From NCBI GenBank assembly GCA_017468425.1, contig JAFUIO010000025.1, positions 1 to 64,000 of the forward strand: 64,000 nucleotides of DNA, read 5' to 3'. Shown piece after piece: positions 33,775 through 41,693 of this stretch. A program made the translations under genes and the position numbers. The stretch comes from Clostridia bacterium. Its GTDB lineage: Bacteria; Bacillota; Clostridia; Oscillospirales; Acutalibacteraceae. The notes below the pieces were generated by a model, which was not told where the DNA came from, made no database searches, and saw only the letters and a program-made list of their open reading frames with translations. Numbering within the stretch: the stretch's first letter is position 1; the number at the start of each line of letters is the position of its first letter.

Positions 33775-34968
33775 TTATAAAATGAGACAAAGTACTTCAT
33801 AAAATGCATCGAAGAAAGATACACCGATTTCTGAAGAAGTGAAGAGGTAACGGAGTGCATTCAGTACAGGACTTTCTTCGTTATTCATAAGATAACGGTA
33901 TTCTGCAGCACCGTCAGCTGCAAATTTATCGTAATAGTTAATAAGCTTTGTTTCGTATGTTGAAGTATCGTTTTCGTTGATTGTGATAATTCTTACACCG
34001 CGTGATCTGTCACCGTAAGAACCGAAGCCTGATGTGGGAGAGTTGACAATATCAATTCCCTGGTAGTTTACTTCAAATGTGTTCATGTGGTCATGGCCGA
34101 AGAACATTGCTTTAACGTCGCCCTGTGCTACCATTGTTTCAAACTGAAGTGAATCCTGTGTGCCGGGGCAGGGACCTTCGCTGAGATTGCCTTTTGCACC
34201 TTCGGGAAGACCGAGCCATTTGTCGCCTGAGGGAATTGAGTTGGGAGTGCCTGCAGGTACTTCAACAAGTGCGTTATAAATTTCGTTAACGATAATGTGC
34301 TGGAATACCATTGAGGGAACAACTTCGCCGCCGTTTTTTGCTTTGAGTGCATTTGAAGTGTTTACATACCATTCAATCTGGTCTTCGTGAACATAGTCAT
34401 AACCGCCCTTTTCCCGGTCATACATATTTGAGTCAAACATCCAGAGGTTGTAAGCTACTTTTTCACCTTTTGAAGAGTAAACGGGAAGATTGTATGTACC
34501 GCAACCATAGAGGCTGTCGCCTTCATCATAGCCTACGCAGCAACCGTATGTCTGATACATAGCCATCTGTTCTTCTTTGCCGATGAGAGCCTCACCGTCG
34601 TGGTTGCCGAAAACAACTGCAACGGGAACACCGATTTCTTCAAAGAAAGACATTGTTTCATCTATTGCTTTTTTTACCTGCCATCTTGCGATTGATTCAA
34701 AAAGAGCATCGCCTGTGCCGCCTGCGATGTTATCGCCTGTAAGCACAATAAGGTCGGGGTCTTCTTCAGCAATGATTGTTCTGAGATAGTCGTATGTTGC
34801 TGGTGCAGGGTAAGATGTGTCCTGCAAGTCAGCGACCTGCATAATTTTGAATTCATTGTTGCCTTTGAATCTGAGGGTTTTGTCAGCAACATCTACTGCA
34901 CCGGCAGAAATGCTCATAATACCGAGGCACATAATGATTGCCATAATGATTGATAAGAATTTTTTCAT
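33775..34968 (-). CDS. Secreted metallophosphoesterase, tandem copy 1
   Basis: The 397-residue protein has a signal peptide (MKKFLSIIMAIIMCLGIMS) and the domain shared with the two genes behind it: FKIMQVADLQDTS (motif I with Gln), LTGDNIAG, FGNHDGEA, CGTYNLPVYSS, VFQHIIVN and FFGHDHMN. It keeps a long loop with the KWLGLPEGAKGN sequence also seen in copy 3. The C-terminal helix ends FDAFYEVLCLIL. AGGAGATG lies upstream of the ATG, and a perfect TTGACA-17-TATAAT promoter at 35013-35041 drives the whole operon. It is probably the ancestral or main copy, because copies 1 and 3 are most alike. Confidence 0.88.
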   Translation of the reverse strand: MKKFLSIIMAIIMCLGIMSISAGAVDVADKTLRFKGNNEFKIMQVADLQDTSYPAPATYDYLRTIIAEEDPDLIVLTGDNIAGGTGDALFESIARWQVKKAIDETMSFFEEIGVPVAVVFGNHDGEALIGKEEQMAMYQTYGCCVGYDEGDSLYGCGTYNLPVYSSKGEKVAYNLWMFDSNMYDREKGGYDYVHEDQIEWYVNTSNALKAKNGGEVVPSMVFQHIIVNEIYNALVEVPAGTPNSIPSGDKWLGLPEGAKGNLSEGPCPGTQDSLQFETMVAQGDVKAMFFGHDHMNTFEVNYQGIDIVNSPTSGFGSYGDRSRGVRIITINENDTSTYETKLINYYDKFAADGAAEYRYLMNNEESPVLNALRYLFTSSEIGVSFFDAFYEVLCLIL

Positions 34969-35012
34969 AATTCTTCATCTCCTTTTCATTATAATGTTAA
35001 TATTATGAAATA

Positions 35013-35041
35013 ATTATATACTTCTCGTTCGTCATTGTCAA
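35013..35041 (-). promoter_or_regulatory. Promoter of the phosphoesterase-azlCD operon
   Basis: Minus-strand TTGACA (35041-35036), 17-base spacer, TATAAT (35018-35013): both hexamers match the consensus fully. Confidence 0.95.
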
Positions 35042-35050
35042 CTTAATATA

Positions 35051-35079
35051 TTGATTTTTGGTGATGTATTATGTATAAT
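35051..35079 (+). promoter_or_regulatory. Promoter of the SurA-like/C_GCAxxG/protease operon
   Basis: TTGATT (35051-35056), 17-base spacer, TATAAT (35074-35079), divergent from the phosphoesterase promoter. Confidence 0.85.
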
Positions 35080-35114
35080 TACAATAACAATAATGGGGAA
35101 AGCAGGTGTTCTGA

Positions 35115-35795
35115 GTGAAAAAAATCACAGCGTTATTGTTGATGCTCGTAATGCTTATTATGTTTGCTTCCTGCGGTGAAGAAACTGTTTCGGAAACATC
35201 AGCCGTTGCAGAAGTAAACGGTGAAGTTATAACGCAGGAGGAAATTGATTATTTCAAAGGCAAAATCAAGGCAGAAGTGCTTAACGATTTTATTGAAAAA
35301 TACAGCGTTGAATATACGGAAGATTTCTGGCAGACAGAATTTGAAGGCACAACACCGCAACAGGTTCTTGATGAAAAAGCTCTTGAAGAAAGCATTATGG
35401 TAAAGCTTCAGTTTATAGAAATGCGTGAAGAGGGGATATATGAAGATATATCTTTCAGAGGCCTTCGGGAAAAGGCAGAAATGTTCAATGAAGAAAACGC
35501 AGATAAAGAAGGCGTAGTGGGAATAAGGTCAATAAAAATGTCGCAGTTTTATACCTATTATTTCCAGAACGGTGTGATGGAGCTTAAGAATATTTATGCT
35601 GAAGGAAAGCTTAAACCTACTGAAAAAGAAATAGAAGAAAAAATCAGGGAACTTAACCTTGAATCCGAAAACGGTGATGCAGGTGTATTACCTGAAGATT
35701 ATGAAAATGTAGCAGCAGATAAATTGAAAACTGAAAAGTATGATTTATATATTGCTGAATTAAGAAAAAATGCAGAAATAAAGGCAGGTTTATAA
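35115..35795 (+). CDS. Lipoprotein with SurA-N-like domain
   Basis: The 226-residue protein begins with GTG and a lipoprotein signal ending in FASC (Cys20). The next segment AVAEVNGEVITQEEIDYFKG is the usual entry of SurA/PrsA-type peptidyl-prolyl isomerase N-terminal chaperone domains, and a C-terminal helix follows (ADKLKTEKYDLYIAELRKNA). The isomerase (parvulin) domain itself is missing, so it is probably a chaperone-like foldase remnant or a holdase. The next gene begins one base after the stop, and a secreted protease gene follows, so it may help exported proteins fold. Confidence 0.75.
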   Translation: MKKITALLLMLVMLIMFASCGEETVSETSAVAEVNGEVITQEEIDYFKGKIKAEVLNDFIEKYSVEYTEDFWQTEFEGTTPQQVLDEKALEESIMVKLQFIEMREEGIYEDISFRGLREKAEMFNEENADKEGVVGIRSIKMSQFYTYYFQNGVMELKNIYAEGKLKPTEKEIEEKIRELNLESENGDAGVLPEDYENVAADKLKTEKYDLYIAELRKNAEIKAGL

Positions 35796-35796
35796 A

Positions 35797-36243
35797 ATGG
35801 AAAACAGAGTAGAAAAGGCAGCAGAACTTTTTAATGCAGGATATAACTGTTCACAGGCAGTTTTCTGTGCGTTTGCAGATAAGTTCGGTATAGATGAAGA
35901 AACCGCAATGAAAATTTCATTGGGATTCGGCGGAGGTTTCGGAAGACTCCGCGAAGTATGCGGTGCTTTCAGCGCTTGTACAATGCTGGCAGGTCTTGCA
36001 AACAAAAGTGACCTCAATGATGCGGCTCAGGCAAAAAAAGATGCATATGAAGAAATCAGAAAATTAAAAGACGAATTTGAAAAAAGAAACGGCGGCTCTT
36101 TTATCTGCCGTGACCTTCTCGGCCTTTCAGGCCCTTCCGAAAGTCCTGTACCCGAAGCAAGAACAGAACATTATAAAAAGACACGTCCTTGCGAAGAAAT
36201 CGTAAAAGAAGCGGCAAGGATAATGGAAGAATATCTTAAATAA
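35797..36243 (+). CDS. C_GCAxxG_C_C family protein
   Basis: The 148-residue protein shows the family signature in full: AGYNCSQAVFCAF (Cys at about 18), the GGGFGRLREVCGAFSACTM segment (C-G-A-x-x-A/G variant, about 49-67) and the later CRDLLG and TRPCEEIV cysteines. The family is named after these cysteines, is common in clostridia and is often found with redox or membrane proteins; no reaction is established. The cysteines suggest metal or Fe-S binding. It starts one base after the preceding lipoprotein gene with AGGCAGG upstream, so the two are translationally coupled. Confidence 0.9.
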   Translation: MENRVEKAAELFNAGYNCSQAVFCAFADKFGIDEETAMKISLGFGGGFGRLREVCGAFSACTMLAGLANKSDLNDAAQAKKDAYEEIRKLKDEFEKRNGGSFICRDLLGLSGPSESPVPEARTEHYKKTRPCEEIVKEAARIMEEYLK

Positions 36244-36280
36244 ATCAGGAAAGTAAAAAACAGGAAAGCGGGTGAGTATG

Positions 36281-39082
36281 ATGAAAAATAAAATTTTGTC
36301 GTGTATTCTGGCTTTAGCTATGCTTCTGAGTTGTTTTTCGGCAACGGGCATAACAACATATGCCTCCGGGTTGTCGGACGAGCTTACGTTTGCAAGTCTT
36401 ACGGAAGAAGAACTTGCTGCTCTGCGTAACGGAGGAACAATATCAACAAAGCAGGTTTCGCAGATACCGCGTAAACTTTATGCAAATAAATCGGAAGAAG
36501 TTCCCGAAAGATATTTTCTTTTGGGCGACGGTCTGCGTACAAATGTAGGAAATCAGGGAAAATTCGGCACTTGCTGGGCTTTTTCGGCTCTTACATCAAG
36601 TGAAACTTTTCTTATGAAACGTAATTCTGACATAAATCTGTCGGAAGCACATCTTTCATACTTCACCTATTCCACAAAAAATCAGAAAAAAGCATACAGG
36701 CATATGTTCGGCACATACGACCCCTTTATGAACGGTGGATTTGACTTTACTGCAATGAATTCACTTGCCAACTGGTACGGTCCTGCATCTGAAGAAGATT
36801 TTCCGTACTCAAATGCAACAATTCCTGAAGAACACCGTTATGATTCTGTTGCCCATCTGCAGAATGTTATTTCGTTCCCCGAATATGCTTATGAGAATGA
36901 AGAAGAACAGCAGCTTGCCCGTGAAACTCTTGTTGAGCAGGTTAAAAACGAAATGCTCAGATACAGGCAGGCAGTGGATATTGCCTATCTTTCTTCCAAA
37001 AGGTCTACCTGCTATAATGCGGAAACAAATGCGTGGTATAATCCTGTTGGTGACCATACTGACCACGCAGTAACAATTATCGGTTGGGACGATAATTATT
37101 CCAAAGAAAATTTTTATAATTCAGATTCAATTAAGAATAACGGTGCCTGGCTTATCCAGAACAGTTGGGGCGAGGATTGGGGCCTTAACGGTTGCTTCTG
37201 GTTGTCATACGAAGACGTCACCATTGATTACGTCGGAATTTATCGTTATGAAAGCAACAAGAATTATGAAAATATATATTCTCACGATGAAAGCATACAG
37301 TATACTCCCGTAGGCTTCAACGATTCTACGGAAATACATATGGCAAACGTGTTTGAAAGTGCACGTGATGAAATTCTTGAAGCAGTATCTTTTTACACCA
37401 CAGATGTAAACACCGAATATACGGTGAAAATTTTTACAGGTATTGAAAATGCAGATGACCCAACTTCAGGAAAACTTTGTGCAGAATTCAGCGGAAGAAA
37501 AAGTTTACCCGGTTACTATACCGAAACTTTGCCTGAAGCGGTTGAACTTGAAAAAGATGAAACTTTCAGCGTTGTGGTTTATCTTAAAAACCCCACACAG
37601 ATTCTCACTGCACACGTAGAAGCTATTTATATGGAATACAGAGTGCAGAGTGTGGATGCCGTAAGTAATGCAGGCGAAAGCTTTGTAAGTGCAGACGGCG
37701 AAAAGTGGGAAGATATCCACAAAAAAGTTATAAAAGGCTTTGACGGAAATAATTATATGAGGCTTGGTAATTTCACAATCAAAGCTTTTACAAGTTGCGA
37801 TAAGTATGTTAAGTTTTCTCTTGACAGCGGTGAAATCTCTTTTGCGGAAAATCTGAAGCTTTTCTGCTCAGGTGCAGATGAAATTTATTACACTACAGAC
37901 AACACTGACCCTACTGTAAACGGAATTCTTTATACGGGAGAAATTGACCTTGACAGTGAAACTGTGGTGAAAGCCGTTGCGAAAAAAGACGGTGTTTTCG
38001 GTGAAATTTATCAACGTGAATATTATCAGGCAAAAACAATGCTGTCGGGTGTAGTTGTTTCAGCTGACGGAAAAGATTATGAAATGGATTTGTCAACCAG
38101 GTGGCCTGATGCATTGGTGCTTGATAATGATTGCACTTCTGTGACGGTTACCCCCACTTCAATGTACGATATCAGAATCAATGGTGTTGTTGCTGAAAGC
38201 GGTGAAGAAAAAGAAATTGAATTGAATAAATACGAAAAAAATACTATTGAAATTTCTGTCAGTGAAGACGGTTACAGCGATTATGTTTATACCGTAACAG
38301 CTTTTGTTAATCCTATTGAATATGATTATGAAAATGAGACGATGCACTTTGACGAAAGCAGAGTTTCTGTCAAAACGAAGTTTTACAAGGCTGTGCAAAG
38401 CGGGCAGAGTGTTACCGAATGGATAGATTCGGCTTCTATGATGACGTTTATTGTAAGCGTAAATGATGAGGTTTTCCTTACTTCTCTTCCGGGCAGAGTT
38501 TCTCTGCCTGAGCCGCATATTGATTTTATTAACGAAACATCAATCGAAAAATACGGACAGAGAGTATATTATAAATTCAGTCAGGAAGAAGATTTCTGCG
38601 AAGAAAATTCTGTGGAAAAAGATTATATTCCCGTTTTCCCCGGAAAAACAATGTACCTTCAAAGAAAAGCTGAAAACGGACTTTTCGGCTCTGAAATAAT
38701 AGAATGGGTAATTCCTGAAAGGCCCGAATTCTCTACTGAAATATATCCGGTCAAAGTAAAGAAAACAAAAGTCGTTTTCCCTTATGATACAGACCTTCTG
38801 TATATCAGCGATAAATCCGATACTTTCCTTACAGGTTCATTCATAAATCTTACGCCCGGTGAAGACTATGTTTTCAGCGTTTATAAACCTGCAACGGCAG
38901 ATACTTTTGCAACAGAAACACTGACTTTTGAAATTACCACAAAAACAGATTCTTTATACGAAGATTTAAAAGCAGATATTGCGGCAGGCGAAACTGACGA
39001 TTCTTTTTTAGTGCAGATAAGAGCCTTTTTTGCAACCGTTTTTTATAATGTGAGAATTTATCTGACAAGTGTGTTTGAATAA
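36281..39082 (+). CDS. Large secreted papain-family cysteine protease
   Basis: The 933-residue protein has a signal peptide (ILSCILALAMLLSCFSATG core). A papain (C1A) domain follows with the oxyanion/catalytic segment NQGKFGTCWAFSALTSSE (Cys98), DHAVTIIGWDDNY (His262) and QNSWGEDWGLNGCFWLSY (Asn294). After it come a lectin-like beta domain (about 320-490), a chitobiase/HEX-C-like Ig module (YYTTDNTDPTVNG, about 530-560), a cadherin-like region and a C-terminal helix with IRAFFATVFYNVRIYLTSVF. The layout is that of secreted clostridial C1 peptidases with lectin domains. Start: ATG 36281 is best spaced from GGGTG; ATG 36278 is also possible. It is the third gene of the operon from 35051. Confidence 0.88.
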   Translation: MKNKILSCILALAMLLSCFSATGITTYASGLSDELTFASLTEEELAALRNGGTISTKQVSQIPRKLYANKSEEVPERYFLLGDGLRTNVGNQGKFGTCWAFSALTSSETFLMKRNSDINLSEAHLSYFTYSTKNQKKAYRHMFGTYDPFMNGGFDFTAMNSLANWYGPASEEDFPYSNATIPEEHRYDSVAHLQNVISFPEYAYENEEEQQLARETLVEQVKNEMLRYRQAVDIAYLSSKRSTCYNAETNAWYNPVGDHTDHAVTIIGWDDNYSKENFYNSDSIKNNGAWLIQNSWGEDWGLNGCFWLSYEDVTIDYVGIYRYESNKNYENIYSHDESIQYTPVGFNDSTEIHMANVFESARDEILEAVSFYTTDVNTEYTVKIFTGIENADDPTSGKLCAEFSGRKSLPGYYTETLPEAVELEKDETFSVVVYLKNPTQILTAHVEAIYMEYRVQSVDAVSNAGESFVSADGEKWEDIHKKVIKGFDGNNYMRLGNFTIKAFTSCDKYVKFSLDSGEISFAENLKLFCSGADEIYYTTDNTDPTVNGILYTGEIDLDSETVVKAVAKKDGVFGEIYQREYYQAKTMLSGVVVSADGKDYEMDLSTRWPDALVLDNDCTSVTVTPTSMYDIRINGVVAESGEEKEIELNKYEKNTIEISVSEDGYSDYVYTVTAFVNPIEYDYENETMHFDESRVSVKTKFYKAVQSGQSVTEWIDSASMMTFIVSVNDEVFLTSLPGRVSLPEPHIDFINETSIEKYGQRVYYKFSQEEDFCEENSVEKDYIPVFPGKTMYLQRKAENGLFGSEIIEWVIPERPEFSTEIYPVKVKKTKVVFPYDTDLLYISDKSDTFLTGSFINLTPGEDYVFSVYKPATADTFATETLTFEITTKTDSLYEDLKADIAAGETDDSFLVQIRAFFATVFYNVRIYLTSVFE

Positions 39083-39153
39083 GCATTTAGAGGTGTTTTA
39101 TTGATACATTTTTTATAAATTGCTAAAATTATTAAAGAATATTAAAGAAAAAT

Positions 39154-39182
39154 TTGACGAAATTGAAAAAAAGTTCTATAAT
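39154..39182 (+). promoter_or_regulatory. Promoter of the rmlACD operon
   Basis: TTGACG (39154-39159), 17-base spacer, TATAAT (39177-39182). Confidence 0.9.
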
Positions 39183-39228
39183 GTATGTGTCTGTGTGTGC
39201 AGACGTTAAAAGAAAGGAGCGTGTTTAG

Positions 39229-40164
39229 GTGAAAGGCATTATTCTTGCAGGCGGTTCAGGTACAAGACTTTACCCCCTGACAATGGTTACCAGTAAACAG
39301 CTTTTACCGGTTTATGATAAACCGATGATATATTATCCGCTTTCAGTTCTTATGCTGGCGGGTATCAGAGAAATTCTTATTATCTCCACAATAGAAGACA
39401 CTCCCAAATTCGAACATCTTTTAGGTGACGGCAAGCAGTTCGGTCTTAAGCTTTCCTATGCAGTTCAGGAAAAACCCGAAGGTCTTGCACAGGCATTTGT
39501 TATAGGCGAGAAGTTTATCGGCAAAGACAACGTTGCAATGGTTCTCGGTGATAACATTTTCTACGGCAGCGGTCTCGGTCACATTCTTCGTCAGGCTGCA
39601 AAGCGTGAAGAAGGTGCAACAATCTTCGGTTATTATGTTGACGACCCCAGAGCATTCGGTGTTGTTGAGTTTGATAAAGACGGACACGCTGTTTCTATTG
39701 AAGAAAAACCCCAGGAGCCCAAATCAAACTATGCGGTAACAGGGCTTTATTTCTACGATAACAAGGTTGTTGAATATGCCAAAGGCCTTGAAAAAAGCGC
39801 AAGAGGCGAATATGAAATAACTGATATTAACAGAATGTATCTTGAAGCAGGTACTCTGGAAGTGAAAACTATGGGCAGAGGCTTTGCGTGGCTTGATACA
39901 GGTACTGTTGATTCGCTTATGGATGCAGGTAATTTTATAAAAACTATCGAAACTCTTCAGGGTATCAAAATTTCAGCACCTGAAGAAATCGCATATAATA
40001 TGCATTGGATTACTAAAGCAAAACTTATTGAATCAGCAAAAAAATACGGAAAATCCTCTTACGGTCAGCATCTTATGAGAGTTGCAGAAGGTAAGATTCT
40101 CTATGCCGATAAGCCGGGTCAGCGTCCTCATTGGGGACGTGAGGACGAATCTCACGGCAAATAA
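39229..40164 (+). CDS. rmlA: Glucose-1-phosphate thymidylyltransferase
   Basis: The 311-residue enzyme joins dTTP and glucose-1-phosphate to dTDP-glucose, the first step to dTDP-L-rhamnose. Diagnostic motifs are [14 protein letters not shown] (about 5-18), the KPMIYYPLS segment, [43 protein letters not shown] and the FAWLDTGT signature. The start codon is GTG at 39229 with AAAGGAGC nine bases upstream. The C-terminus is about 20 residues longer than many RmlA proteins ([15 protein letters not shown]). It heads an operon with rmlC and rmlD; rmlB is not in the window. Confidence 0.97.
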   Translation: MKGIILAGGSGTRLYPLTMVTSKQLLPVYDKPMIYYPLSVLMLAGIREILIISTIEDTPKFEHLLGDGKQFGLKLSYAVQEKPEGLAQAFVIGEKFIGKDNVAMVLGDNIFYGSGLGHILRQAAKREEGATIFGYYVDDPRAFGVVEFDKDGHAVSIEEKPQEPKSNYAVTGLYFYDNKVVEYAKGLEKSARGEYEITDINRMYLEAGTLEVKTMGRGFAWLDTGTVDSLMDAGNFIKTIETLQGIKISAPEEIAYNMHWITKAKLIESAKKYGKSSYGQHLMRVAEGKILYADKPGQRPHWGREDESHGK

Positions 40165-40192
40165 AAGCTGACAGTCTGAAAGGAATTTTAAG

Positions 40193-40765
40193 ATGAATAT
40201 TATTAAAACTTCTCTTGCCGATGCGTTTGTTATTGAACCGAAAGTTTTCGGCGACCATCGCGGATGGTTTATGGAAAGCTACAATAAAAACGCTTTTGCC
40301 CAGGCGGGGATTGATATAGATTTTGTGCAGGATAACCGTTCTTTTTCACAGAAAAAAGGCACATTACGCGGTCTTCACTGCCAGACAAACCCTAAATGTC
40401 AGGCAAAGCTTGTAACCTGCATAAAAGGTGCAGTGCTTGATGTTATTGTTGATATAAGAGAAGGCTCACCCAGCTACCTTAAGTGGATCGGGGTTGAACT
40501 TTCTGAAGAAAATAAAAAGCAGCTTTTTGTACCCAAAGGATTTCTGCACGGATTCGTAACTCTTACTGACGATGTGGAATTTTCCTACAAGGTTGATGAT
40601 TATTATTCACCTGAAAACGACAGAAGTGTATGCTTCTGTGACGAAGTTTTCGGAATAGATTGGGGAATTGAAAACCCGATTTTAAGTGAAAAAGACATAA
40701 AGGCACCGAAACTCTGTGACAGTGACGTGAGATTTTTCTATGAAAGGGCTGAAAGTCTGAAATGA
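40193..40765 (+). CDS. rmlC: dTDP-4-dehydrorhamnose 3,5-epimerase
   Basis: The 190-residue protein is a cupin epimerase with the RmlC motifs VFGDHRGWFMESYN, FVQDNRSFSQKKGTLRGLHCQ (catalytic His in the GLHCQ part), VDIREGSPSYLKW and FVPKGFLHGFVTL. It epimerises C3 and C5 of dTDP-4-keto-6-deoxyglucose, the step between RmlB and RmlD. A good AAAGGA site precedes the ATG. The stop overlaps the rmlD start by four bases (ATGA), and the gene lies 28 bases after rmlA. Confidence 0.95.
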   Translation: MNIIKTSLADAFVIEPKVFGDHRGWFMESYNKNAFAQAGIDIDFVQDNRSFSQKKGTLRGLHCQTNPKCQAKLVTCIKGAVLDVIVDIREGSPSYLKWIGVELSEENKKQLFVPKGFLHGFVTLTDDVEFSYKVDDYYSPENDRSVCFCDEVFGIDWGIENPILSEKDIKAPKLCDSDVRFFYERAESLK

Positions 40766-41607
40766 AAATTCTTGTAACAGGTGTTATGGGACAGCTTGGT
40801 CACGATGTAACGGAAGAACTTGAAAAACATAATATTGAATATATCGGTTGCGACAGGGAAGAATTTGACCTGACTGATAAAGATGCAACTGAAAGTTTTA
40901 TTCTTGAAAATAAGCCTGACGGTGTTATTCACTGTGCGGCATATACTGCAGTTGACAAGGCAGAGGACGAAGAAGAGCTATGCAGAAAAATCAATGCGGA
41001 CGGAAGCCTTTATATTGCAGAGGCTTGTGAAAAAATCGGTGCGAAGATGATATATGTAAGCACGGATTACGTTTTCGGCGGTGACGGCGAAAAACCTTAT
41101 GAGCCTGCAGATGAAAAAAATCCGCAGAATGTTTACGGAAGAACAAAGCTTGAGGGCGAAAAAAATGCCCTTGAAAACTGCTCAAGAACATTTATTGTGA
41201 GAACATCATGGGTTTACGGCATAAACGGCAATAACTTTGTTAAAACAATGCGTCGCCTTGCTGAAACAAGGGATGAACTGAATGTTGTTGCAGACCAGAT
41301 AGGCTCGCCTACATACACACGCGACCTGGCAAAGCTGCTTGCAGAAATGATTAAAACTGAAAAATACGGCATTTACCACGCAACGAACGAAGGTTTTATG
41401 AGTTGGGCAGAGTTTGCCGAAAATATAATGAAAAAATCAGGCCTTTCCACGAAGATAAATTATATTCCCACATCAGAATATCCCGTGAAAGCAAAACGAC
41501 CTTTAAACTCAAGACTTTCAAAAAAATGTCTTATTGATAACGGCTTTTCACTTTTGCCCTCACAGGACGATGCACTGGAAAGATATATCGAAGAACTTAA
41601 TAAATAA
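40762..41607 (+). CDS. rmlD: dTDP-4-dehydrorhamnose reductase
   Basis: The 281-residue enzyme is an SDR-type reductase. It has the dinucleotide-binding VTGVMGQLGHDV (about 5-16), VIHCAAYTAVDKAEDE (about 55-70), STDYVFGGDGEKPY (about 100-113, including the catalytic STDYVF), the YGRTKLEGE motif (Tyr and Lys, about 128-136) and RTSWVYG. It reduces dTDP-6-deoxy-L-lyxo-4-hexulose to dTDP-L-rhamnose, ending the pathway. It is the last gene of the operon, overlapping rmlC, and ends near a strong terminator. Confidence 0.95.
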   Translation: MKILVTGVMGQLGHDVTEELEKHNIEYIGCDREEFDLTDKDATESFILENKPDGVIHCAAYTAVDKAEDEEELCRKINADGSLYIAEACEKIGAKMIYVSTDYVFGGDGEKPYEPADEKNPQNVYGRTKLEGEKNALENCSRTFIVRTSWVYGINGNNFVKTMRRLAETRDELNVVADQIGSPTYTRDLAKLLAEMIKTEKYGIYHATNEGFMSWAEFAENIMKKSGLSTKINYIPTSEYPVKAKRPLNSRLSKKCLIDNGFSLLPSQDDALERYIEELNK

Positions 41608-41611
41608 AATC

Positions 41612-41654
41612 ACACCCGACAGATTTTCAACAGAATCCGTCGGGTGTTTTTTTG
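41612..41654. terminator. Bidirectional terminator between rmlD and asnB
   Basis: CACCCGACAGATT...AATCCGTCGGGTG with T run to the right and an AT-rich run to the left, so it can stop both the rml operon and the convergent asnB transcript. Confidence 0.9.
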
Positions 41655-41693
41655 CAGAGATTTTTCAGAACAGGTTTTCTGCGGTGACAGTAT

